Shown one piece after another: positions 13,853 to 25,800 of a stretch of DNA of 64,000 nucleotides. The DNA is from Stictocephala bisonia (lineage: Eukaryota > Arthropoda > Insecta > Hemiptera > Membracidae): NCBI GenBank assembly GCA_035578905.1, contig JAQJVL010000247.1, positions 1,193,261-1,257,260 of the forward strand, written 5' to 3'. A program made the translations under genes and the position numbers. The notes under the pieces are model-generated. The model did no database searches and was not told the origin of the DNA. It saw only the letters and a program-made list of their open reading frames with translations. Within the stretch, counting starts at the first letter, position 1; every line of letters starts with the position of its first letter.

Positions 13853-16800
13853 CGTATAATACGTATAAGGTCGGTAAGTTACGTCCTTACAACACCCAAC
13901 GTTACGTTTCCGTTTTAATATACGTGTCTCAGCTTACTAACATTTATAAAGGGATAAGTTAGCCTATATTCTAACGTACTTAAGAGATGCAGGAAAATTA
14001 CGCTCGATCTTATCCGATTGTGTAAACAGACAGCAGTGACTGACTGTTCGTATTTGCAAAAGGATCGTGAGGTAACAATAAAAAGTATAATTTAGATTTT
14101 GCGACCTACTGTAAGGACTAGTGCGATAGAGATGTACTGAGTGGTGGAAGTGAGATAGAGAACTCCTGATTAGAGGGAACTATTGATCTTTCTAGTTGAC
14201 CAACATTAAGATTTTCATATGAGCTCGGAGAGGCTGTACGAAGGGTCCAACTCCAAGGAGTTAGCCTCCTAACACGGACCGCACAGATAGTTACAGCGGA
14301 TATCTCGTCACACTTTTGGTGACAACTCTGTATTTTGTCACTTTCCGCGAATTTCTCCACATCCAGAATGATCCCATCCCATTACAAAACACAGATGATG
14401 TGCAGTGTGACTTGATGGAGGTTCACCATCAGGTTATGGACTATACATGTCTAATTAGTTATCCATCGTCTGTCTACTATTAACTACTACTAGTAGTCAG
14501 CTCTCTCTAGTGTTGCAGTATTGTAACCCAGCTACTTGGAGACAAAGTGATTGTAGGCGATATGCTCTATAATAGTATATACAGTACTTGGTCCTCTACA
14601 CGTCTTTTCAGAAACTAGCGACAAAAATTTGGATTTTCATTTAACATTAAATCAATTCATGCCGGCTTAGTTGTTTAACTTATCTGAAGTGTTGACTTGA
14701 GAACCACGATATACTCTTCAGACAATTACGTTCAGGGAGTGGTTGTTTTTAGTGACTGGCCGAAAAAATCCTGTAGGCGTGGTTTGGTCGGAAAAAACGG
14801 ACTGGAAACGGAACACTGGAACGGAATGACTACCAGCGTCAAATTAGCTCTGAGACATAGCCCACATAGTCATCAGCAGAACGTGCATTCCTGTTGTAGA
14901 ACCGGAAATGGAACAGTTTTGCTGATCTGAAAGATGACAACTCATACCAGGATACATTTATTTTCCAGGAAGGCATAGCTCGGCAAGAAGTAGGCCAGCT
15001 GCTGGACTGATTATCTACGTCACTTTCTCCTGCGTCACCGAGGTACAAAGATATCTATGTGGGATTTATGGGGATGTCAGACGTTGCTTGTAAGTAATAT
15101 ATGACCTTACAGAAAAGAATGTAAACACACTAACATAACCACAAAATCCCCGGATATTCCTTTCGAAAGCCTTTGCCATAAAAATACAGAATACATAAAC
15201 TGGTTTTATCAGTAAAGAGCAAAACGCTTCGTTTATTGAAGAAAAAGTGTAAATTCAAAATCACTCTGAACTAAAAATCCATGTATTAACAAATGTCATG
15301 CTCAATTTTGTAATTATAACTAAAATAATTTGGGAATTGTTGTTATTATTATTTTTTTAATACGTGAATGATAGAGGGAGTCAAAATAATTCTTAACTAT
15401 TAGTCAAAATAATGTGTTTGTGAACGTGTGCAGAAAGTGTGGAGGGTCCATTTGAAGTCATCAATATGTCCTCGTGATCATTACTCATACATCTATACGT
15501 AGAGATCTACGCCGTACCTAGGAAAAGTGGAAAAGTCATCAGTGTTCGTGTCTGTGAGTAAAATATATGTAAATATAGTCTATTTTGACATAAATATTTA
15601 TAAGTTACATGTCATGTATATACAAAGGTGTTCCACCACCTATAGCGGCCTGTTAAGGAAAGTTAAATGTAAAATGAATGTAAATGAATCATATAATTGC
15701 AATTTATTTTGCAGCATAAAAATGTAATACTTGGGCGTGAAAGGAATTATTTAAATAAGCCCAGCGTATTAAAAGTGACGATGTTTTTGTAAGCATTGAC
15801 TAAAAATTAAAAATATCAACAATTTCTTTCTGTGAGTTCCAGGAAAAAATCCAAAGTATGATTTTTATCAGCGTAAACGTAAACTAAAATAGCATTTATT
15901 TAAATTAAAGATAACACATCAGAATCAAGGCTGATCGTATGCTTTTAAAGCTGCTAAGTTGAAAGAAAAAGTTACTTTATCAAATTGATAACAAATATTT
16001 TTTGCAGTGAAGACAGTTCTGAAATGTTTACATAGGTTATAGTTTTATGTTTGTAAGATTTTACGTTTTTTGGATTCGTTTTTATTTTACGAATCTTCAA
16101 ATATTACTTTACCTGGGGTGGGCTACTTTTTTTATTCCGACGATGATTTAAGGAAATTGATAAAATAATTAAAAAAGTACAACTGCACATGCTTTTGCTA
16201 TATTTCCAAGCCCAGATATTGTGAGTTCCAAAATTGACTAATGCGTTTGGGTGCACTGGGACTGCGCCGCAATCCGAGGCCTAATGACAGGGTCCAAAAA
16301 GGTCTACCCCGGAATGCACCGGTACTGCGCCGCTACCATCCCAGGTAACCTAGCTGGGCGGCAGGATGTAAACAAACTATGAACAAAGTACACGCCAGTA
16401 AAAGTGACGCCGATTTCCATCGATACATTTTTGGGCTCTAGATCAGGGCCGCCCAGAGACTTTTGGTGGCCCCGGGGCAAAGTTTACCATGTGGCCCCTT
16501 CCTTCACTTCAAAATAAATTTAATTACTCTGATTGTCAAATATACTATAATTGATATTTTACTTTTAGCACATTCTACGATATTCTACGATCTCTTTCGT
16601 TAGATTACTATTGTAATTAAGATTCTTGTTCATGGACGTTTTCTCAGGGCTAGCTGCGAAGCTCCGGTAAGTTTTTCTCTAATTGTCATATACTTTTTAA
16701 ACATTTCCTTAAGTATTACCGCTACAATAACATCAATCTCTTATAACAAAACTGCTATTTTTTAAAATTAAATAAATAATAACGAACCAAGCAATGCCAC

Positions 16801-19800
16801 AGTCAGTTGCATAGGCAGTTGCATAGTTGGGCGCAGCAGCTCTTCGATTGCCAGTTGAGGAGCCGTCCTCGCCAATGATACTAGCTGTGGGTGAGGGAGG
16901 GAGGGGCCAATAAATTTGTATAGGCCATTTGGCTTCGCTAGCTAAAGAGCAAGTGGCCGACTGTTCACGAAATAAAATAATTTGGCGAACGCGAACATCT
17001 AGTGCTTTAAAAACAGTCAACTGAGAGTTGAGGTTATGTTATTGTTTTCAAAACAGGTTGTAGACCACTGGGTACGTAGCTTATTGATGCTGGACATTAA
17101 AACATCTAGTTTATATTCGTGATTTTAGTTTGTCTTTGTGCTAAACTTTAAAACTATTCAATTTTTATTTCACAGGCATAAAAGGCATTTTGTACCAACT
17201 CAATTTTCTCAGCATAAAACATAGTAAAATATATGTATGTCAAATTGGATACTATATCATTGATGTACATCACAGTGTACACGTCCGTATAGTGACAGTG
17301 GTATTGACACACCCACACACCCATTCACGAACAGTGGTATTGACCCTCCCGCTCAACAATACACGTGAGTGGTTCAATCTTAGTTAATTTCACTTATCAC
17401 GCAACAAACAATAAATAAATACTGTATTAATGATTGTCAAAAATATAAATTGCTTATTCGTTCGTCAGTGACAGTAAAAAATTATGAAAACGATTTTGAT
17501 TGGTCGTAGATTTGTTATGTTAATGAATGACAACATTAATCAATTATGCTATTTGTTTGGGAACAACCTGTACGTGGGCATAATTGGTTTTTAATCAAGA
17601 GCTACTCTACTGAATATTTTGAGAATACACCCCTGTTCCTGTTACAGTTTCAGGGTAAATTAAACCAGACAATAAAAGAGTTACAACAAGTTAAATGTCA
17701 CAAAATATATATTATTCAAAAGGAGTTGTACAAATCTGAACAATGATGAAGCTGTTTTATCTATTAACGGTGTACTTAAGAGCTCCTCTTTTCATTAAGA
17801 CCTATGTCATAATATATTGGTAAAATGTCTTTACGAACATCCATGTCATAATAACTAGTAAATTTAAAATGACAAAGGAAGCATTACAGTAGATAGAAAG
17901 TAAAAAAATTGCATGTACAGTAAACTCTGGTTAACCGGTTAAATATGATGGAAGATGAATCCGGATAGTACATAACGTAACAAAATTATAATTTTTAGAC
18001 AAGATTATGCCACGAAATTCCTCCCGCGATAGCGTAGAACAAGTTGAATGTAATGCATCATACACACATATTGTTGTATGCATATTTAGTGGTTTCATCG
18101 TTAATTTATTCTTTTTATACTGTAAAAATAAATAATTTACTTTGCAGTATATTACAATACTATATTGAAACCTTTATATTCTATTTTTATTGATTTCATT
18201 AAAACGTTACCATAAATTACTGGGCCTAAAATTTAGCATTTTGTTCTCTCAAAATCTTTAAATGGAATATGAATCATAGCAAATTAAGTTAATTGATAAT
18301 TAATTTAGTAGTAAAGTAGTTTACTATTAAATCCAAAAGAACGCATTAAATTACAGAAATATCACTCTATAAAATACAACAATAACAAAATATTTCTTTA
18401 CTGAACGACAGTAAACAAACAGACTTAATGATTGACGATGTCCCCGATCTACCCTTCATGACAATTAATTTAACTCTTCCAGCCACTTTGTTACAACATT
18501 GTATATTTTGCCTGCGGGTTTTTTGGGTGCAAAACACAGTTACTACTGAAATATGACTACTATTTCTTAAATTTAGTGCATTTGCTACATGGACGACGCG
18601 AGCATGGACGACGCTCGCTCATGCCTACTATTTCTTATATTAAAAAATTTGCTGATCAGTGCCGGGAAAGAGTGCAACGTCTCTACGTTCGAACGGAATG
18701 CCGCCGCCTACTACCAGCTTTGAACCCAAATTTGTAAGAACCTTTTCTAATAAAGAATTTTCGACCTTTTTAAAATGACAGATTTAAAATATTTTTACTG
18801 TAATTTTGTTTGCTTATTTAATTGTGTTCTTCTTAGGCTTCCACTTTTTTTATTACAATTTATTAATTTGCATACTTTAGGCCGCAGGTTACTGATCACT
18901 CATTTTCACATTATATAGATCTATTATTTTGCTACGATGAGTCAAGGGATTTTCGAAACACTAAATCAATATTATTTATCTACATAAACAGAATTTGTGA
19001 AAAAATACAAAATAAGGATAAAAGCTTGATCAACAAACTACTACAAATACAAATTAATTCGCAATTGCTGTATTATCTTAAGTTTATAATAGTAATATAT
19101 CATAACTAATGGTTTTGTAAGGATAATAACGTGATCAAGCGATTGATTTTCCTACCACTAAAAGCCAACAATTTAGGACAAGTATAACAATTTTGTTTGA
19201 AGTAATATATACTTTTGAAATTAAAGTTAAAAAATAAAACATACAGAAACGTTCTTGTCCACCTTGTATTAAACACGTCCAAAAACGGATTTTTGAGTAA
19301 TACAAATGTAAAGTTAGTGGGTCTTTTGACATGTTTTATATAAATAGCGTACGAAAACAGGACATCTCATTGAGGTGGCCCACTGTCCACACCACTCAAG
19401 TATATTTATATGTTCACAAACTGGAATTTCTATTTTGGTGTGTTCACAAGCTGCATGTCTTTACACTTGTCCGCAAACAAGACAACCGGCGAGGCGTACA
19501 GTTGCAGTCACACACCAACGAGAGCGTATGCTGTCACACCACTATGTCGACCGCTGACAAACTTCAAAGACCAGTGTACAACTTGCTCCAAAAGGCTCCC
19601 TGGTTGATATAAAACCATTGGTTTAGTTAAAACGTTTTAAAACTAAAACTGGAAGACTTATCTGGCCTAATATCACTTTTGATATTTTGATACAGGCCTG
19701 AATCGTTTCTTATCTAGTAGATTTTAAGTATTTTCTTTTTTGTTGCATGAAATGTGGCCCCACCTGTGAACTAAGTCTGTGTGGCCCCGGGGCAATTTGC

Positions 19801-22800
19801 CCCTTTTGCCCCCCCCCCCCCTCTGGGCGGCCCTGCTCTAGATTCATCAGATTTGTGGAGAACGACGAAGCTTACACTGTAACTTCAAGAAATCGTGTTA
19901 GTCTCCTCGTCCGAATATTTTTATCTTCATTGAATCCATCAAGGAGGCTCAGCTGGACACGTAGATGACATTAATGGTGTACAAAATCACAAGTCGTTAT
20001 GAAGAAAAAACCCGTAATATTTTAAAAATGTATTTAAAGAAACTTGACAGCTCAAAAATGGTTAAGTAGACATTGTAAATTTTTTTTATGTGTTTGAAAT
20101 ACAGTAGTATGTTTTAACTTAACTAGATTTAATAATTTATAACAATTTCATTACATTTTCTGATTGGCTTATGTATTTTCGTAATTTATATTCCTTGAAC
20201 TTTTTTAAATTTGGAATTTTGTTTATTAAACTTTCCGACTAAATTGTATATTTTTGTAAATTTTAACTTCATAATTTATCGTTTTGTTTATTAAATTTTC
20301 TGATTGATTAACGTATGTTTGTAATACTTATCTCTTATATTTTTATATTTGGAATTTCGTCATATAATTTTCTGACTAAATTGTATATTTTTGTAAATTT
20401 GTATTCAACTCAATAATTTATAATCTCGTACGTTACTCTTAAGAACCAACATGTTTATGTTTGTAATTTTTTTTATTTTAAAATCTGTCTTTTTTGTTTG
20501 TTCCTCTTTTTACCTAACCTGTGTACTTTTGTTATTTGTAGATTTTTTATTTCATTTGTAATTTTGTACATTAAATTATCTGACTTTTTAAACTGAACAG
20601 TGGACATTGGTATACACCTATTTTATTTGTTATTAACGTTTTTATTTTTTAAGTATAATAATTATAGCTTGTAGGTTTTTGCATTAATTTTATTTTCAAC
20701 AATATTACTTTATTAGTAACGAATAACAATTACATAAATAGACGAGTGTTACGTTTTATATTCTATATATGTTATGCTTAAAACATTTAGCTTTTAAATC
20801 AATATTAAAAATATTACGCTATGAATAATAATCAGAGATTGTTTTATGGTCGAATTTGAAAATATTCCTTACATAGATCGAAGCTTATTAGACATTTAAT
20901 TAGCACAATGAAATATTTTTAAAAATGTTCTTAATGGTAAACTGTTCAAGACCATTGGCTTGCAAAATTAAAACAACCTCCTACATATGTCCAAGAGATA
21001 ATAAAATATATAAATTATCAAACGACGTATGTGTACCTGGCTTGGGTAGTGGGGTCAGCTATGTGTTTAATCCACTCGGCTACGAAGCTTGTGAGCGATC
21101 GGATCCAACGGCGTCTAAAGCTGTGGTTCTCCATGGACTCGAAAATCCTGTCCGTCTGAAAGTGACCTTCCTCGTCTGTGAACAATCGGAAGATACCCTC
21201 CAGCCCGCTGTTGGTCCACAGCGTTCTGCCCAGTTCCGACTCCTGGATCAACATACATCGTGGTCAGATTGGACCTAAATTAGCTCAGTATTTACAGGTA
21301 CTCAAGGTCTGTCTGCTTGCCTACACCCACCTTGAAGTGGTCCCAGTAGGTGTATATGGTGCTGAGGAAGGGCGGCAGCATGGACGACGCTCGCTCATGC
21401 CTCCGGTGTTCCTCGACGTCCTCTGTATCGTCGTCATGGTGGGCGTGTCCGGTCTGCATCAGCGCTGGTAGCAGGTTCAGCAGCCCCTCCAGAGGGTTAG
21501 CCTGGCCTCGACCTTGACCTTGTGACATGAGCCCGGCCGCCAGCTCCATCATCGAGTCCCAGTTGACACTGGGACCTTCGTCCTTCATCCTGCTGCTGGA
21601 TCGTACCTGCAATATTAATTGACGGGATCAAAAAACACCGTTTATAAACTGTATACACTGGGGACGCGACAAGGTGTACAAAAACAAACTGTGATATTTT
21701 CCGTAGTGTTGATTGTCGGTGGGGTACTAATCAAGTGTGTGAAAGTTATTGATGGTACAGTTGGTTCTTTCGTGAAAGTATACATTTTGCCTCTTCCCAA
21801 AGATCTTTCATTTTATTCTAAGGCTCTACCATAATTTTGACAAACATCAGACACTACAAAGACTGTTAACGTGGCTTTGTAAGATACGGAAAATGTTTTA
21901 CGCCTCTTTCTTATAAATAACAACTAAATTATTTATTCAACACTAAAATATTACTAGATTAACAAAAAATAAATTTGGAATACAGTACGTTACTGGTTCG
22001 TATTTCGAAAATATCACTCCTGATCATTTTTCTTGTAATCTACTCTACAAATCTTGATTTTAGTTTGATCAGAATACACAGAAGTTTAAATAAAATTATT
22101 TTGTACTAGGTATAACCTATTAGTATCTGAGGCCTCTGATCTTTTTTTTTTAATTTTTAGTTAAATTAAGTTTATCTTTACTAGCGGCCACATTACTAGC
22201 AATAGTGGCTACTCGATTTCCATTTGTTTATTTTGTAAAACTGTTTATGCTTCTTTTAAGGATATAAATTCATTTATTCATGTATACTAGTAGTCTGTAA
22301 AACATCAACATTAAAAATATGGACCCCTTCCCCCGCCCCAAATGAGGAAATTCTTATTCATTTCATCGGAGATCCAACCTTCTTGACGTACCCCCAAACA
22401 AGTTCTGTATTCGGTCGTCCTGTGTCGGGTGTGGAGTGTGTGGGTGCTATGCGACTGCCACCTCAATAATTATGATAAATACACTTGCTTACATTTTAAT
22501 GGAAGCACAATGCATTAATTTTAATAACAGTCATGTACGAGTGAGCGATGTTGAATGTAATTTATTCATGTTTACGGTTAATTCAATTTACCTCTCCATG
22601 AATCAATTTATTTTAAATTTTTTGTACATAGGCACAACATTTGCGACTCATTTTTAATTTGCTTCTTACATCTTAAACTTGTAATAAATCATAGCAGAAT
22701 CAAACATTTCAATGTACATGTAAACTGTTGTAATTAAAATAGAGCCTGAAATAGTTTATTAAAGTTTAAGTTCAATTTCTGTTACAACGTTTGGCAAGCA

Positions 22801-25800
22801 AAGTGCGAACTCTTTAGCATTTATCGGAATTTAAATGTTATATTGTAATTTTCGATGTTTTGTCAACTGACGCGCTCATTAAAATTTCACGCTTCAATAC
22901 TTTTTTAATTCTTTCTTGGTATTTTTCCTTAACTTAGAGCAGAGGTAGGTAGTTCTTAATCATCTGTATACTACTTGAAATATTGTCAAACTTAAAAGAA
23001 ACCTTATAAGAAAAATATAACTGTACTGTTTTTATAAATATATCCTATGTATTTATTGTTTATTCACATGTATGAAAACATGTGAACATCACACACCACA
23101 ATTAATTTTTCACTACACTACTATGAGTTCAGCTGTTTTCGTTATGTATTTACAACCTGCGAAACATAATATTTTCAACAGCTGTCTATTTTTTTTCTTT
23201 GAATTAAATAGTATATTTCATAACAAGAGTGGAAAGTGGGGTTTTGCATGTTCGAGACCATATGTTTGAAGTGCGAGACTTGTCGAGCAGTTCAAATGGT
23301 CGAGAACATACAAAACACTTTCACTCGAGTTTTGAATGATACTTTTCACTACACTACGGAATAAAAACAGGTGTTGTTGACTGTGGAAATTTTTCGGTTG
23401 TAAACAATGTTACTTTCGGTAGTAAACAATAGACAGATGTTGAAAATATGATGTTTCGCATGTTGTAAACACATAACGAAACCAGCTGAACTCATAGTAG
23501 TGTAGTGAAAACATGTGTCTAATTTAATAAACAGTTAACATTCCAAAAATGAGTTTTTATTCCGTAGTGTAGTGAAAAGTATCGTTCAAAACTCGAGTGA
23601 AAGTGTTTTGTATGTTCTTGACCATTTGAAGTGCTCGACAAGTCTCGCACTTCAAACATATGGTCTCGAACATGCAAAACCCCACTTTCCACTCTTGTTA
23701 TGAAATATACTATTAATTATTTACATAATATACTACGGTAATTGATTTCGGTAAACCACATTTATATTCCTCAGACCAGAGGGATTCACAAAATATATGG
23801 AAAATTATGAAACTAGCGTAGTTTACCACAAGTTTCATTTCAACTGTGAGTCCCTCTGGTGAGAGGAAGTTAAATGTGGTAAAAGTGGAATAATTTTGTA
23901 ATGTTGTACTAATATTGTAATAATTTCTGTCGTGTGACATTCACTTGCTTTGTATTTTAAAACCAACACGTGATAAGCTAATTAAGAAACTATTTCTGTT
24001 TAGGGCTAGTTATGTCAAGCACGTGGGGATGACAATACCTTTAGGGCTAGTTATGTCAAGCACGTGGGGATGACAATACCTTTAGGGCTAGTTATGTCAA
24101 GCACGTGGGGATGACAATACCTTTAGGGCTAGTTATGTCAAGCACGTGGGGATGACAATACCTTTAGGGCTAGTTATGTCAAGCACGTGGGCATGACAAT
24201 ACCTTTAGGGCTAGTTATGTCAAGCACGTGGGCATGACAATACCGTTAGGGCTAGTTATGTCAAGCACGTGGGGATGACAATACCGTTAGGGCTAGTTAT
24301 GTCAAGCACGTGGGGATGACAATACCGTTAGGGCTAGTTATGTCAAGCACGTGGGGATGACAATACTTTTAGGGCTAGTTATGTCAAGCACGTGGGGATG
24401 ACAATACCGTTAGGGCTAGTTATGTCAAGCACGTGGGGATGACAATACCTTTAGGGCTAGTTATGTCAAGCACGTGGGGATGACAATACCTTTAGGGCTA
24501 GTTATGTCAAGCACGTGGGGATGACAATACCGTTAGGGCTAGTTATGTCAAGCACGTGGGGATGACAATACCTTTAGGGCTAGTTATGTCAAGCACGTGG
24601 GGATGACAATACCTTTAGGGCTAGTTATGTCAAGCACGTGGGGATGACAATACCTTTAGGGCTAGTTATGTCAAGCACGTGGGGATGACAATACCTTTAG
24701 GGCTAGTTATGTCAAGCACGTGGGGATGACAATACCTTTAGGGCTAGTTATGTCAAGCACGTGGGCATGACAATACCTTTAGGGCTAGTTATGTCAAGCA
24801 CGTGGGGATGACAATACCGTTAGGGCTAGTTATGTCAAGCACGTGGGGATGACAATACCGTTAGGGCTAGTTATGTCAAGCACGTGGGGATGACAATACT
24901 TTTAGGGCTAGTTATGTCAAGCACGTGGGGATGACAATACCGTTAGGGCTAGTTATGTCAAGCACGTGGGGATGACAATACCTTTAGGGCTAGTTATGTC
25001 AAGCACGTGGGGATGACAATACCTTTAGGGCTAGTTATGTCAAGCACGTGGGGATGACAATACCGTTAGGGCTAGTTATGTCAAGCACGTGGGGATGACA
25101 ATACCTTTAGGGCTAGTTATGTCAAGCACGTGGGGATGACAATACCTTTAGGGCTAGTTATGTCAAGCACGTGGGGATGACAATACCTTTAGGGCTAGTT
25201 ATGTCAAGCACGTGGGGATGACAATACCTTTAGGGCTAGTTATGTCAAGCACGTGGGGATGACAATACCTTTAGGGCTAGTTATGTCAAGCACGTGGGGA
25301 TGACAATACCTTTAGGGCTAGTTATGTCAAGCACGTGGGGATGACAATACCTTTAGGGCTAGTTATGTCAAGCACGTGGGGATGACAATACCTTTAGGGC
25401 TAGTTATGTCAAGCACGTGGGGATGACAATACCTTTAGGGCTAGTTATGTCAAGCACGTGGGGATGACAATACCTTTAGGGCTAGTTATGTCAAGCACGT
25501 GGGGATGACAATACCTTTAGGGCTAGTTATGTCAAGCACGTGGGGATGACAATACCTTTAGGGCTAGTTATGTCAAGCACGTGGGGATGACAATACCTTT
25601 AGGGCTAGTTATGTCAAGCACGTGGGGATGACAATACCTTTAGGGCTAGTTATGTCAAGCACGTGGGGATGACAATACCTTTAGGGCTAGTTATGTCAAG
25701 CACGTGGGGATGACAATACCTTTAGGGCTAGTTATGTCAAGCACGTGGGGATGACAATACCGTTAGGGCTAGTTATGTCAAGCACGTGGAGATGACAATA

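Noticed and set aside
20925..21471. Plus-strand open frames of 117 and 97 codons
   Set aside because: They lie antisense to exons 3 and 4 of the secreted-protein gene, which have matching splice sites and phase.
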